Origin: Terriglobia bacterium | Lineage (GTDB): Bacteria > Acidobacteriota > Terriglobia > Bryobacterales > Bryobacteraceae | DNA length: 64,000 nucleotides | Reading direction: 5' to 3' | NCBI GenBank assembly: GCA_020073145.1 | Contig: JAIQFS010000024.1 | Span: 1-64,000 of the forward strand | In this document: in pieces, positions 42,905-52,138 of the stretch | Position numbering within the stretch: the first letter of the stretch is position 1 | How the letters are laid out: the number at the start of each line of letters is the position of its first letter | Notes under the pieces: generated by a model | What the model was told of the DNA's origin: nothing | The model's database searches: none | The model's input: the letters and a program-made list of their open reading frames with translations, nothing else | Position numbers and translations under genes: made by a program

Positions 42905-43968
42905 TAAGCGAGCTTCTCCAGCACCGCGTTGGTGACTTCTTCCGTGCTGCTCTTGCCGCCGAGATCGGGTGTTCGCGTTTTGCCTTCGGCGAGCACCGCG
43001 GCCACGGCGGCTTCCACTGCGCGCGCCGCGGCCCCCATTTCCAGGTGCTCGAGCATCATGGCGGCAGTGAGGATGGCGGCCAGCGGATTCACCACGCCCT
43101 TGCCGGCAATGTCCGGGGCCGACCCGTGCACCGGCTCGAACATGGAGGGGAAGCGGCGCTGCGGATCGAGATTGGCGCTCGCGGCGAGCCCCATGCTTCC
43201 GATGATGGCGGCCGAGAGGTCGCTCAAGATATCGCAAAACAGATTCGATCCGACGACCACGTCGAAGCTCTCGGGGCGGCGGACGAAGTTCATGGCCGCG
43301 GCGTCCACCAGCAGGGATTCGGTCTCGACGTCGGGAAACTGGGCGGCGACCTCCTGAAACGTGCGATCCCACAGCACCATGCTATAGCCCTGGGCGTTGG
43401 ACTTGGTGATGGAGGTGACGCGCTTCTTCTTGTTGCGCTGCGCGGCCAGCTCGAACGCGAACTTGACGATGCGCTCGATGCCGCGGCGCGTGAACACCGA
43501 AGTCTGGATGGCGACTTCCTCGGGCTGGTGCTGGTACACGAATCCGCCCACCTGCGCGTATTCGCCTTCGGTGTTCTCGCGCACCACGACGAAGTCGATG
43601 TCTCCCCCTTTTCGGCCCGCCAGAGGCGAGGGCACTCCTGGGTAGAGGTAAGCCGGGCGCACGTTGGCGTACTGGTCGAAGGCGCGGCGAATGGGCAGCA
43701 GCAGGCCGTTGAGCGTGGTGTGGTCCGGGATCTGCGGATGTCCCACCGCGCCCAGGTAGATGGCGTCGCAGGGCTGCATCAAATCGATGGCGCCGGCGGG
43801 CATCATGCGGCCCCAGCGAAAGTAGTGTTCGGCGCCCCAGTCGAAATCCTGAAAGGCGAAGTTGACCTGGTGCTTGCGGCCGATCTGCTCAAGGACGCGC
43901 TTGCCCTGCGGGATGACCTCGGTGCCCACGCCGTCGCCGGCGATCACCGCGATGGTGAACGTTCTCAT
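42904..43968 (-). CDS. Tartrate/D-malate dehydrogenase (isopropylmalate dehydrogenase family)
   Basis: A 354-residue beta-decarboxylating dehydrogenase. AVIAGDGVGTEVIPQGKRVLE, LLLPIRRAFDQYANVRPAYL, DFVVVRENTEGEYAQVGG, the catalytic Lys in ITKSNAQGY and the NAD site EPVHGSAPDIAGKG are seen. The arrangement FDWGAEHYFRWGRMMP is that of the tartrate/D-malate dehydrogenase branch rather than LeuB. Product of D-malate would be pyruvate, of tartrate oxaloglycolate. It is the first gene of a two-gene unit with murJ, without metabolic partners at hand. Confidence 0.85.
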   Translation of the reverse strand: MRTFTIAVIAGDGVGTEVIPQGKRVLEQIGRKHQVNFAFQDFDWGAEHYFRWGRMMPAGAIDLMQPCDAIYLGAVGHPQIPDHTTLNGLLLPIRRAFDQYANVRPAYLYPGVPSPLAGRKGGDIDFVVVRENTEGEYAQVGGFVYQHQPEEVAIQTSVFTRRGIERIVKFAFELAAQRNKKKRVTSITKSNAQGYSMVLWDRTFQEVAAQFPDVETESLLVDAAAMNFVRRPESFDVVVGSNLFCDILSDLSAAIIGSMGLAASANLDPQRRFPSMFEPVHGSAPDIAGKGVVNPLAAILTAAMMLEHLEMGAAARAVEAAVAAVLAEGKTRTPDLGGKSSTEEVTNAVLEKLA

Positions 43969-44010
43969 GCGTCGAAGTTAATTTTAGCGCCCGGAGCCGC
44001 TCCAAGCATT

Positions 44011-44169
44011 TCATGCGGAATACAGCGTCAGGCCCGGAATGTCGGCAAAGTCCGCGCGGTTGGCGCTCCACAGGCGCGCGTTTCGATTGATGGCGCAGGC
44101 GGCGATGGCCAGATCGATTTCCGGTCCGTGCGGCCGCCGGACCGCGCGGTACAGCCGGGCGCTGAGCGC
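44011..44169 (-). pseudogene. C-terminal remnant of a VapC-like PIN-domain toxin
   Basis: Fifty-two codons before a TGA read as the end of a PIN domain: RLYRAVRRPHGPEIDLAIAA (with the acidic residue that binds metal), CAINRNARLWSANRADFADI and PGLTLYSA. The N-terminal two thirds with the first catalytic Asp are gone, and no VapB antitoxin gene is beside it. Too short and without start codon, so a decayed toxin-antitoxin system. Confidence 0.7.
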
Positions 44170-44241
44170 GGCCCGCGGGCCTGCGTCCCCTCTCCCAAGT
44201 ACGCCTGGCGCTACAATGAACCTGGGAAAAGGGGGATGAAC

Positions 44242-44460
44242 ATGCTCACGATCACGGCCGAGAGCGCCTCCGTCCGTTGGGACAGCAAGAAGAAGAACTG
44301 GACCGCCAGCATCAAAGTGGGGGCCGAGGTCATCCGGCGCTCGCCCGAGAGGCCCCTTCCGCAGAATGCCGGCGACGACGTGCTGCGCGCCTCAGTCATT
44401 CAGATCGCCAAGGACGAAGGCTACGAGATCGCTGCGGAGCGGGTGCTGATCGAGCGCTAG
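44242..44460 (+). CDS. Small conserved-looking hypothetical protein
   Basis: A 72-residue protein, MLTITAESASVRWDSKKKNW through GYEIAAERVLIER. It looks globular (alternating strands then a helix VLRASVIQIAKDEGYE), with no signal or membrane segment. The second ATG was chosen since a GGGGG lies six bases ahead; ATG 44236 in frame overlaps that site. Function unknown. It stands alone between the VapC remnant and a degenerate repeat. Confidence 0.6.
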   Translation: MLTITAESASVRWDSKKKNWTASIKVGAEVIRRSPERPLPQNAGDDVLRASVIQIAKDEGYEIAAERVLIER

Positions 44461-44480
44461 GCGGCTGCCCACGGGCGCTC

Positions 44481-44500
44481 GGCAGGCGCAAGCCCGCGCC
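44481..44500. repeat. Degenerate GGCAGGC palindromic repeat, copy 3
   Basis: GGCAGGCGCAAGCCCGCGCC resembles the perfect copies at 22161 and 30895 but has two mismatches in the right arm. Located between convergent genes. Confidence 0.45.
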
Positions 44501-44503
44501 ACG

Positions 44504-45967
44504 CTACACCGCCCACGACGTGTCGGCGGCTGCGGGCATCAGGACGAGGCCGCGTTCTCCCAGCCGCATCAACGGCAAACGGAAGCCGTCCACCAGCGCC
44601 ATCCAGGCTGCTTCGGTCAGGTCTTCGGAGACTCCGGCGGTGGTCCAGCGGGAGCCGGATTGGAACCAGTCGAGGGCCACGCGCACGCGGGCCGCGCAGC
44701 CCTCGATCGGCCCGATCGGCCGGACGCGGTAGCCGGTCACGTGCATGGCGGCGATGGCCGGATAGAGCGCGAACAGACACTGGCGGAGCGACCGTTCGAG
44801 GGCGTCCACGGGGCCGGCACCCTGTTCGGATTCGGAGCGGATCGCGTCGCCCACGCGCACAGTGGCGGTGGCGGTGCTGATGGCCTCTCCATACAGAGCG
44901 GAATGGCTGGTCACTTCATAGCGTTCGGCTTCGAAGGGGCGGAGGTCGGGGCAGAGCGCCTCCCGGACCAGCAATTCGAGCGTGCCGGGGGCGGTGCGCA
45001 AATCGTATCCGAGGGACTCCAGCAGGCGCATACGGTCGATCACGAATCGCCGCTCGAAGCTCTTCAAGCGCCGGTTCAGCCGGACATCGACGGTGTGCAA
45101 GAGAGCCTCGTCGTCCGGCGGGGTCTGACGCCGCGGCGGCGGTACGCCGGCGTCGGCCACGAAACGGGCGACTCCGGGCATCCCTTCCAGATTGTCCGGC
45201 CCCACCACGGTGTGGCCCAGCTTGTACTCCAGGTTGGCGATGATCGAGCAGAGATTGGCGCTACCGCCTCCGGGGCCGTAGGCATTGACGGAGCCTTCGA
45301 CGTGGGTAAACCCCTGCTCCACGGCCTCCAACGTATTGGCGACGGCGAGATCGGACTCATCCTGCGCCCGGATGCCCAGCGTGCCTTCGAACCGCTTCCG
45401 CACTTCCAGGCAGATTTCGCGCATCACGTGAGGCAGGGTGCCGCCGGCGGAATCGCACAGGCAGAGCACATCCGCCCCGCTGGCTTTGGCGGTTTCCAGT
45501 ATGCCCAGGGCGAAGTGCGGATCGGCCTGGTAGCCGTCGAAGAAATCTTCGGCGCGGAAAATCACGCAGCGGCCGCGCGACTTCAGGTAGCTCACGGCTT
45601 CGCCGAGCCGGTGGCAATACTCCTGGAGACCGAGCGGACCGGCGTGCCAGCCGCAGCCGGACAGGGCCACCACGGGTGTTCCGGCATCGAGCAGGAATCG
45701 GACGGCCGCGTCGGTTTCGAGAGATTGTCGAATGGCATCGAGACGCAGGGACGCGACCAGGCGTGCGTGCGCGAGGTGGCACTCCTGGCGGGCGCGGGTG
45801 AACAACTCACGGACGCTTGGATCGGCAGCCGGACAGCCCGCATCCACGTAGTCGATGCCCAGCCGGTCGAGCCGGCGGACGATGGCCAGCCGGTCGTCCA
45901 CGCGAAAGACCAGCTCGTGCCGCTCGGGATTGTGCCCGAGGGTATGATCCAGGGCCGAGATTCTCAT
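44504..45967 (-). CDS. Divergent citramalate/isopropylmalate synthase-like protein
   Basis: A 487-residue protein with an HMGL-like TIM barrel (about 1-270; LGIDYVDAGCPAADPSVRELF, DFFDGYQADPHFALGILETA, ADVLCLCDSAGGTLPHVM, GTLGIRAQDESDLAVANTL) and a C-terminal LeuA dimer/regulatory domain (SRWTTAGVSEDLTEAAWMAL). It aligns with the CimA (TIGR00977-like) type. However the catalytic TLRDG is TLGHN here, and the GERxGNANL segment is GPGGGSANL, so normal condensation with acetyl-CoA is doubtful. ATGA overlap with the oxidoreductase gene upstream ties it to the 2-oxoacid operon; a new reaction or a regulatory role is possible. Confidence 0.75.
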   Translation of the reverse strand: MRISALDHTLGHNPERHELVFRVDDRLAIVRRLDRLGIDYVDAGCPAADPSVRELFTRARQECHLAHARLVASLRLDAIRQSLETDAAVRFLLDAGTPVVALSGCGWHAGPLGLQEYCHRLGEAVSYLKSRGRCVIFRAEDFFDGYQADPHFALGILETAKASGADVLCLCDSAGGTLPHVMREICLEVRKRFEGTLGIRAQDESDLAVANTLEAVEQGFTHVEGSVNAYGPGGGSANLCSIIANLEYKLGHTVVGPDNLEGMPGVARFVADAGVPPPRRQTPPDDEALLHTVDVRLNRRLKSFERRFVIDRMRLLESLGYDLRTAPGTLELLVREALCPDLRPFEAERYEVTSHSALYGEAISTATATVRVGDAIRSESEQGAGPVDALERSLRQCLFALYPAIAAMHVTGYRVRPIGPIEGCAARVRVALDWFQSGSRWTTAGVSEDLTEAAWMALVDGFRLPLMRLGERGLVLMPAAADTSWAV

Positions 45968-47403
45968 GAAGCCACCTCCTGCCGGGCCGCCTGGCGCCCG
46001 CGCGCTAATGCAGCCAGATCGATCTCCAACCACTTCGGGCTGCGCACCAGCTTGCGCAGCACGTTCGGAACCTGGGATTCGAAGGGCACGGGAGCGGCTT
46101 CCAGCAGCGCGCCCAGCATGGCGATATTGGCGGCGCGCGCGCCGCCCAATCCGTCCGCCAGTTGCGCAAAAGGCGCGGCGATCAGCGTGACGTCCGGGCG
46201 GAGGCAATCGGCCGGGCAGGCCGCGCCATTGTAGATCACCAGGCCGTGCGGCTCCACGGTGGGGAGGAACTTGCGCAGCGACGGTTCATTCATCGCCAGC
46301 AGCACGTTGGGCCGCAACACCAGCGGAGAAGCAATGGGCCGGGTGGCAATCCGCACGTGGCAGTTGGAGGTGCCCGAGCGCATCTCCGGCCCATACGACG
46401 GCAGCCACGACACCTGCAACCCGGAAGCCAGCCCGGCTTCGGCCAGGACTTCGCCCAGCAGCAGGACACCTTGTCCGCCGAATCCAGCCACCTTGACGGC
46501 CAGCTCCACCGGCTCGCGTGCCGCAGGGCCGCCGACTGTGGGGCCTGGGTCGTCTTGCTCGAGGCCGAGAATCCCCGGGATCTTGTCCAAAGCCGGGGGA
46601 GCCGCCGACGCGGGACGCACAGGCGCGTCCTTGGTGCGATCGCGAACCACACCCAGCGGAAACGTCTTCACCAGTTCCTCGGCAACCCAATGCTGCGCCT
46701 CCACAGGGTCCTTTTTCCAGATGGTCGGGCAGGGCGAGAGCACTTCGATGAGGGAGAAACCCTGCCCGCGCATCTGAACTTCCAGCGCGCGGCGTACCGC
46801 CCGCGCGGCGGCCATGATCTGTTTGTTCGATCCCAACGCCACGCGTTCCAGATAAACCGGAGCGTCCAGGGCGTTGAGCAGCTCGCAGACTTTAATGGGA
46901 CTGCCTTCATTCCAGACGTTGCGGCCAAACGGGGAGGTGGTGCTCTTCTGGCCTACCAGAGTGGTGGGCGCCATCTGCCCGCCGGTCATTCCATAAATGG
47001 CGTTGTTGACGAAAAAGACAGTGATGTTTTCGCCGCGATTGGCGGCGTGCAGGATTTCGGCCGAGCCAATGGCGGCCAGGTCGCCATCGCCCTGGTAGCT
47101 GATCACGATGCTTTCCGGATGAGCGCGCTTGACCCCGGTGGCCACCGCCGGTGCGCGGCCGTGGGCCACCTGGACGTTGCCCACGTCGAAGTAGTAATAG
47201 GCGAATACCGAGCAGCCCACCGGGCTGACCAGAATGGCGCGATTCTGGATGCCGAGTTCGTCGATGGCGCGGGCCACCAGCTTGTGGACAATGCCGTGAC
47301 CGCACCCGGGGCAGTAGTGCGTCTGGTGCTGCAACTCTCCCTTCCGCTCATAGAGGGAGTAGAAGCTGTGGGGCTTCTCATGGAGGACGGCGAATTCAGG
47401 CAT
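45964..47403 (-). CDS. 2-oxoacid:ferredoxin oxidoreductase, fused TPP and gamma subunits
   Basis: A 479-residue fusion. Residues 1-280 form the thiamine-pyrophosphate (beta) subunit: [22 protein letters not shown], the TPP/Mg motif [11 protein letters not shown] with [11 protein letters not shown]. After a Pro/Ala linker, residues about 305-479 form the gamma subunit: [41 protein letters not shown]. With the alpha subunit and ferredoxin encoded upstream it makes an enzyme that turns a 2-oxoacid plus CoA into acyl-CoA, CO2 and reduced ferredoxin, cytoplasmic. The start lies eight bases inside the alpha gene's end. Confidence 0.9.
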   Translation of the reverse strand: MPEFAVLHEKPHSFYSLYERKGELQHQTHYCPGCGHGIVHKLVARAIDELGIQNRAILVSPVGCSVFAYYYFDVGNVQVAHGRAPAVATGVKRAHPESIVISYQGDGDLAAIGSAEILHAANRGENITVFFVNNAIYGMTGGQMAPTTLVGQKSTTSPFGRNVWNEGSPIKVCELLNALDAPVYLERVALGSNKQIMAAARAVRRALEVQMRGQGFSLIEVLSPCPTIWKKDPVEAQHWVAEELVKTFPLGVVRDRTKDAPVRPASAAPPALDKIPGILGLEQDDPGPTVGGPAAREPVELAVKVAGFGGQGVLLLGEVLAEAGLASGLQVSWLPSYGPEMRSGTSNCHVRIATRPIASPLVLRPNVLLAMNEPSLRKFLPTVEPHGLVIYNGAACPADCLRPDVTLIAAPFAQLADGLGGARAANIAMLGALLEAAPVPFESQVPNVLRKLVRSPKWLEIDLAALARGRQAARQEVAS

Positions 47404-48475
47404 GGATCACCTCCGGCGCGCGGACGTGCTTCAGGAGCGCGTCGCGCACAAACCCCAGCACGGCGTCGGTGGCGGGCACGTTGCCGCCGACCCGGCTATA
47501 GAACTCGATGGGCCGCCGGCCTTCCAGCGCCAGCCGCACGTCATCCAACATCTGGCCGGTGCTCATCTCCACCACGGCGAATGCCTGCGCGTGACGCGCC
47601 AACCGCCGGATCTCCTCCGTTGGGAAGGGGTACAGCGAGATCGGCCGCAGCAAACCCACGCGCATTCCTTCGGCCCGCGCAGCTTCCACCACTTCCTTCA
47701 GGACGCGGCCGACGATCCCGTAGCCCACCAGGACGATATCGGCGTCCTGGGTCTCGCGCGATTCGAAGCGTACGGCATCCTGCTCCGCGCGGCGATACTT
47801 GGCCTCCAACTTGCGCACGTGCGCTTCGAGCACATCGGGTTCCAGGTAAATGGAGGTCACCAGGTTGCGGCGGGTCTCAGCCGTGCCGGTCACTGCCCAG
47901 GCCGGGGCGGACGGCATCACCGCGGCGTCCGGAAAGGCCACCGGTTCCATCATCTGCCCGATGTAGCCATCGGCCAGCACCACCACGGGATTGCGATAGG
48001 TATCGGCGAGATCGAAGGCCAGCAGGGTCAAGTCGCACATCTCCTGGACGGAATCCGGCGCGAGGACCAGCGTGCGGTAATTACCATGGCCGCCGCACTT
48101 GACCACCTGGTGATAGTCGCCCTGCTCGGGTGCGATGTTGCCCAACCCGGGACCGCCACGCATGATGTCGGCCACCACGCAGGGAAGCTCGGAGCCGGCC
48201 AGGTAGCTGAAACCCTCCTGCATGAGGCTCACGCCCGGGCCGCTGGAAGCAGTCATGGAGCGCACGCCGGCCGAGGCCGCGCCATAGATCATGTTGATGG
48301 CGGCCACCTCGCTTTCGGCCTGCAGGAACACGCCGCCGGCTTGCGGCATATAGAGAGCCGCGGCTTCGGCGATTTCGCTGGCGGGCGTGATGGGATAGCC
48401 GTAAAAGGCCCGGCAGCCGCCAAGAATGGCGGCCTTCACGATGGCCTCATTCCCCTTGATGAGTTCTCTGCGCAT
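47396..48475 (-). CDS. vorB: 2-oxoacid:ferredoxin oxidoreductase alpha subunit (VorB-like)
   Basis: A 359-residue protein. [31 protein letters not shown] opens the pyrimidine-binding domain, followed by [42 protein letters not shown] and [17 protein letters not shown], and a C-terminal transketolase-like part ([22 protein letters not shown]). This is closest to VorB, the 3-methyl-2-oxobutanoate:ferredoxin oxidoreductase subunit; 2-oxoglutarate specificity (KorA) cannot be ruled out. Downstream of the ferredoxin gene in the same operon. Confidence 0.85.
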   Translation of the reverse strand: MRRELIKGNEAIVKAAILGGCRAFYGYPITPASEIAEAAALYMPQAGGVFLQAESEVAAINMIYGAASAGVRSMTASSGPGVSLMQEGFSYLAGSELPCVVADIMRGGPGLGNIAPEQGDYHQVVKCGGHGNYRTLVLAPDSVQEMCDLTLLAFDLADTYRNPVVVLADGYIGQMMEPVAFPDAAVMPSAPAWAVTGTAETRRNLVTSIYLEPDVLEAHVRKLEAKYRRAEQDAVRFESRETQDADIVLVGYGIVGRVLKEVVEAARAEGMRVGLLRPISLYPFPTEEIRRLARHAQAFAVVEMSTGQMLDDVRLALEGRRPIEFYSRVGGNVPATDAVLGFVRDALLKHVRAPEVIHA

Positions 48476-48505
48476 GGGCCCCTCCTTGTTCCGCGCCGTT
48501 ATCGT

Positions 48506-48760
48506 TCAAGCCGCCTGCGCCACCGGGCGAGCTTCCGCCTTCAACCGCCACACCACAATCGCGCCAGGCTCGGGGCAGGCGAAGTAACAGATGCCGCACC
48601 CGGTACACCCTTCGCCCGAATAGGTGGCGGGGTGATAGCCGTACCGGTTCAGATGGGAGGCGAGCGCCAAAACCTTCGGCGGACAAGCTTCCACACAAAG
48701 CCCGCAGCCTTTGCACTCTTCCGAATCCAGATCCACGCGTCCGCGGTCGCCGGTTTTCAT
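48506..48760 (-). CDS. 2x[4Fe-4S] ferredoxin subunit of the oxidoreductase
   Basis: An 84-residue protein with two clusters, [13 protein letters not shown] and [13 protein letters not shown], in the typical VorC/PorD/KorD order. It carries electrons from the oxidoreductase. Its ATG overlaps the stop of the GNAT gene (ATGA) and GGGAGGGAG precedes it closely. Confidence 0.9.
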   Translation of the reverse strand: MKTGDRGRVDLDSEECKGCGLCVEACPPKVLALASHLNRYGYHPATYSGEGCTGCGICYFACPEPGAIVVWRLKAEARPVAQAA

Positions 48761-49230
48761 GTCTCCCTCCCCCACAACCAGTACACGTACTCGGCTTCTT
48801 CCAGATCTTCCCAAACGGGCTCGAACCCGAATTTCAACAGGCCGTGGCGTGCGCCCAGGTCGTGCGTGTTGATGAACACCGAGATGCGCTGGTAGCCCGC
48901 GTTCCGGGCTTCTTCCAGGGCAGCCCGGCACAGCGCGGTGGCAATTCCCTGTCGCCGGAAATCCTGGTGGACGAAGCACATCAGTTCCGCGGCGTCGGCG
49001 TCTACGGCGAGCAGCGCCAGGTGTCCCGCCAGCTTGCCGTCCACGAAGGCCCCCAAGTTGACCGAATCGCGCAACGTAGCCAGCCAGACATGACGACGCG
49101 AAGGTTCCTTGGGCGGCAGGCCCAGCGCTTCACTGAGCGGCGCGAACGTCGCGTACATCTCTTCCAAGAGCGGCTGGTCCTCGTCCGTCAGCCGCCGCAC
49201 TTGAGTCTGCAGAGCCGTCTGTGCCCGCAT
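48757..49230 (-). CDS. GNAT family N-acetyltransferase
   Basis: A 157-residue acetyltransferase: [20 protein letters not shown] (strand 4), acetyl-CoA loop [17 protein letters not shown], and [20 protein letters not shown]. The substrate may be a protein or small amine. It is coupled to the ferredoxin gene and sits between the CoA-transferase and the oxidoreductase, so a role in that pathway (for example lysine acetylation control) is conceivable but not shown. Confidence 0.82.
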   Translation of the reverse strand: MRAQTALQTQVRRLTDEDQPLLEEMYATFAPLSEALGLPPKEPSRRHVWLATLRDSVNLGAFVDGKLAGHLALLAVDADAAELMCFVHQDFRRQGIATALCRAALEEARNAGYQRISVFINTHDLGARHGLLKFGFEPVWEDLEEAEYVYWLWGRET

Positions 49231-49242
49231 AGACCACCTCCT

Positions 49243-50562
49243 CTACACCACCAAAGCCGGATTGCGGTCCAGGTAATGCGCCTGGGCCGCGAAGCCGTAC
49301 AATTCGTCGCGGAACTTGGGATGCGCGATGGCAATCAGCGCCTCGGACCGCTGCCGGAGCGTCTTCCCATGCAAGTAAGCCACGCCGTATTCCGTCACCA
49401 CGTAATGAACGTCGGCGCGCGTGGTGACGACGCCGGCGCCGGGATCGAGCATCGGCACGATCCGCGAAACGGCGCCGCCCTTGGCGGTTGACGGGAGGGT
49501 GATGATCGGCTTGCCGCCCTTGGACCGTGCGGCGCCGCGAATGAAATCCAACTGGCCGCCGAACCCGCTATACGGCCGGGTGCCGATGGAATCGGAGCAG
49601 ACCTGGCCGGTGACGTCCACCTGAATGGCTGAGTTGATGGCCACCATGCGGTCGTTTTGAGCGATGACAAACGGGTCGTTGGTGTATTGAGTCGGGTGCA
49701 GCTCGAAGATGGGGTTTTCGTGGACGAACGCAAAGAGCTTCTTCGTCCCCAGCACGAAGCCCACCACGATCTTCCCGCGGTGCAGTGTCTTCCAGTCGCC
49801 GGTGATCACACCGCTCTCAATCAGCGGAATGACTCCGTCGGAGCACATCTCGCTATGGATGCCGAGGTCCCGCTTGTCGCCCAGGCAGGCCAGCACGGCC
49901 TCGGGAATGCCGCCGATCCCCACTTGCAGAGTGGCGCCGTCAGGAATGAGAGAGGCCACATGTTCCCCAATGCGGCGCTGCAAGTCGGTGAAAGGCTCAG
50001 GCTGCAGTTCCAACAAAGGCCGGTCGGTCTCGACGATCGCCGAGACCTTGCTCACGTGGAGGAACGAGTCGCCAAAGGTCCGCGGCATGCGGTGGTTGAC
50101 CTCGGCGATCACGTGGCGCGCACAACGCGCCGCGTTGAGCGTGCAATCCACACCCACCCCCAGGCTCATGTAGCCGTGCTCATCGGGAGGCGACAACTGC
50201 ATCAGCACCACGTCCAGCGGAAGCTCCCCGGAGCAGAACAGTTGCTCGATCTCGCCCAGCATGATGGGCGTGTAATCCGCGCGTCCGGCAGCCACCGCTT
50301 CGCGCACGTTGGCGCCCAAAAACAACCCGTTGTGGCGGAAGTGCCCGTCGTACTGCGGCATCGTGTAATCGGCGTGGCCCAAGGTGAGCAGGTGGAGGAT
50401 TTCCACGTCGTGCAGTGCAGCGGCGCGGCCGAGCAACGCCTGCGTCAGGACGGCCGGCGCCGCACAGCCCGGGTGGACATAGACCCGGTCGCCGGAGTGA
50501 ATCATCTCGAGGGCTCGGTCCGCAGTCGTGAGCTTCTGCCGGTACGGCTCAATCCAGTTCAT
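49243..50562 (-). CDS. Acetyl-CoA hydrolase/transferase family CoA-transferase
   Basis: A 439-residue family I-type CoA-transferase related to 4-hydroxybutyrate and butyryl-CoA:acetate CoA-transferases (Cat2/AbfT). Seen: GDRVYVHPGCAAPAVLTQAL, VVLMQLSPPDEHGYMSLGVG, ATLQVGIGGIPEAVLACLG and the catalytic Glu in LGIHSEMCSDGVIPLIE, then SGFGGQLDFIRGAARSKGG. It moves CoA between short acids. The ATG at 50562 has GGGAGG four bases ahead; it is the first gene of the oxidoreductase operon, which suggests acyl-CoA formed by the oxidoreductase is its donor. Confidence 0.87.
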   Translation of the reverse strand: MNWIEPYRQKLTTADRALEMIHSGDRVYVHPGCAAPAVLTQALLGRAAALHDVEILHLLTLGHADYTMPQYDGHFRHNGLFLGANVREAVAAGRADYTPIMLGEIEQLFCSGELPLDVVLMQLSPPDEHGYMSLGVGVDCTLNAARCARHVIAEVNHRMPRTFGDSFLHVSKVSAIVETDRPLLELQPEPFTDLQRRIGEHVASLIPDGATLQVGIGGIPEAVLACLGDKRDLGIHSEMCSDGVIPLIESGVITGDWKTLHRGKIVVGFVLGTKKLFAFVHENPIFELHPTQYTNDPFVIAQNDRMVAINSAIQVDVTGQVCSDSIGTRPYSGFGGQLDFIRGAARSKGGKPIITLPSTAKGGAVSRIVPMLDPGAGVVTTRADVHYVVTEYGVAYLHGKTLRQRSEALIAIAHPKFRDELYGFAAQAHYLDRNPALVV

Positions 50563-50675
50563 GACGCCTCCCACCCGGGCCTTGTGCCGGCCGCCAGGGG
50601 TAAGCACCTCTTCGTCGTGGGGCTTTCGCGTTCATCCACTCCGATTATACCGAATAAAAGAGAGTTTCGGGTCTG

Positions 50676-51227
50676 TTAATCGGTACTAAGGACCCGCGCG
50701 TAGGCGCGGCGGACATTGGCAGGAACAGCGTACCGGTCAAACTCATCGGGTTGGCACCAGGCGACGGCGCGCGACTCCGGGGAAACCTGGAGATCGCCTG
50801 CCGTGGCATGGAAGAGGAAGAGCAGGTCGTGGTGCAGGTGGTAGGGCTCGGAGCGCCGGGCTGGGATGCCATGGACGTCGATTCCCACGAGATGGGCAGG
50901 TCCGTTGACTTGGAGGGAAACTCCTGTTTCTTCAATGACTTCCCGGCGAGCGGCATCCGCGATGGAGGCGTCGGCCGGCTCCACGTGACCACCCGGGGGC
51001 AGCCAGCGGTCGAGGCGGCGATGGTGGACCAGGAGGAGCCCGGTGGCGTCCGGGGCCAAGACCAGGCCCGTGCCGGTGATGTGTCCGGGCGTAAAGTGGC
51101 GGCGGGAAAACGGCTCCGGAGCGGAGGCCAGCAGTTGCAGCACTTGATCGCGACTCTGGAGAGCTTCTTGGTCCGAAGGAGCGTCGAAACCGCGCACGAG
51201 CGCAGCGACGGTCGCGGGATCGATCAC
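50676..51227 (-). CDS. NUDIX hydrolase
   Basis: A 183-residue protein with a NUDIX box PPGGHVEPADASIADAARRE followed by VIEETGV (the metal-binding REVIEETG core is intact; the first acidic residue is Asp in an extended form common in one subgroup). An N-terminal 40-residue helical part precedes FTPGHITGTGLVLAP. It hydrolyses a nucleoside diphosphate linked to X; the substrate is not known. It begins five bases after the stop of the upstream GKPDLSGxW gene. Confidence 0.85.
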   Translation of the reverse strand: MIDPATVAALVRGFDAPSDQEALQSRDQVLQLLASAPEPFSRRHFTPGHITGTGLVLAPDATGLLLVHHRRLDRWLPPGGHVEPADASIADAARREVIEETGVSLQVNGPAHLVGIDVHGIPARRSEPYHLHHDLLFLFHATAGDLQVSPESRAVAWCQPDEFDRYAVPANVRRAYARVLSTD

Positions 51228-51232
51228 GCCCT

Positions 51233-52069
51233 CTACCGGGCCCCCAAATGCGTGACGTCCTTTTCGTTTTCGGCGCAGTAGGATTCGATCAGGTCCGTGT
51301 CCGGTAGCAGACGCAGGCCGGTCTTGAAGGTAAACGGCCGCGTGAACGTCTTGGGGTCGTCGATGGTGACCTGCAGATCCATGTGGCCGAAGTCGCGCCG
51401 ATGAAAGCGCTCGGTGACGTGGAGGGCGTCACTGTGGGTGTGGCCGAAAGCATCCAGCCAGCTCCGGTCGTTGAAACCAACGGCGTCGACCACCAGGGCG
51501 TCACCCTCCCATGTGCCCACGGAGTAGCCCATCCAGGCGGGCTGCATATCTTCGGGATGCTTGCGCCCATCGGTATAGATCTGGCGGAAACTGGTGTCGG
51601 CTTCGTAGAGCAAGGCGATCGCTCCGGGCGTTTGGAGAACCTTGAAGGGAGCCGGGACCAGTTCGCCCATAGGCACTCCCAGCGGCAGACAGTGAGTCTC
51701 CGGGGACTCCTTACCCATGGCGCTGGCGTGCTGTTGGAATATTTGGGCCGCGGCCGGCCGTATAGGGGCTTCCTCGGGCTTGAAATCGGACAGAATATTG
51801 AGAAAGTACTTCGACGGGACATCTTCTCCCAGTCCGTTCGTGCCACCGGGGAGCAGCTTCCCCAGTTCCTCGAGCGGCGCGCCTTCCGCCTGCCATATTC
51901 CGGAGAGGTCCGGCTTGCCGTTGGGGGCGCGGGGCGCCGGCGCAGCCAGGTTGGGCTTGCCGTCCCGCAACCGCGGCGTTCCCGGAACCCGCTGATTCAG
52001 CCATTGCGTGTGCGCGCCCCCCGCCGCCCCCGCCACGATCACCCAACTCCAGAAAATTCGGTTTCGCAT
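51233..52069 (-). CDS. Secreted 'GKPDLSGxW' family protein, paralog
   Basis: A 278-residue protein with signal-like N-terminus (MRNRIFWSWVIVAGAAGGAH). The mature part has APNGKPDLSGIWQAEG, then ETHCLPLGVPMGELV, IALLYEADTSFRQIYTDGRK, VGTWEGDALVVDAVGFND, HSDALHVTERFHRRDFGHMD and TIDDPKTFTRPF, closely matching the gene at 22196-23038. Function unknown. Unlike the other two loci, no DUF6152 gene is adjacent; a NUDIX gene follows. Confidence 0.75.
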   Translation of the reverse strand: MRNRIFWSWVIVAGAAGGAHTQWLNQRVPGTPRLRDGKPNLAAPAPRAPNGKPDLSGIWQAEGAPLEELGKLLPGGTNGLGEDVPSKYFLNILSDFKPEEAPIRPAAAQIFQQHASAMGKESPETHCLPLGVPMGELVPAPFKVLQTPGAIALLYEADTSFRQIYTDGRKHPEDMQPAWMGYSVGTWEGDALVVDAVGFNDRSWLDAFGHTHSDALHVTERFHRRDFGHMDLQVTIDDPKTFTRPFTFKTGLRLLPDTDLIESYCAENEKDVTHLGAR

Positions 52070-52138
52070 CGCTCACCCTTCCCTGTGGACCTGCCGTGTG
52101 GTTAGTATACGCAAGAAACGGCCGGCGATTGGGGCCGG

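Noticed and set aside
42905-43372. Upstream extension of the MurJ frame
   Set aside because: It overlaps the tartrate/D-malate dehydrogenase in another frame; the GTG touching the dehydrogenase stop gives a normal-length MurJ.
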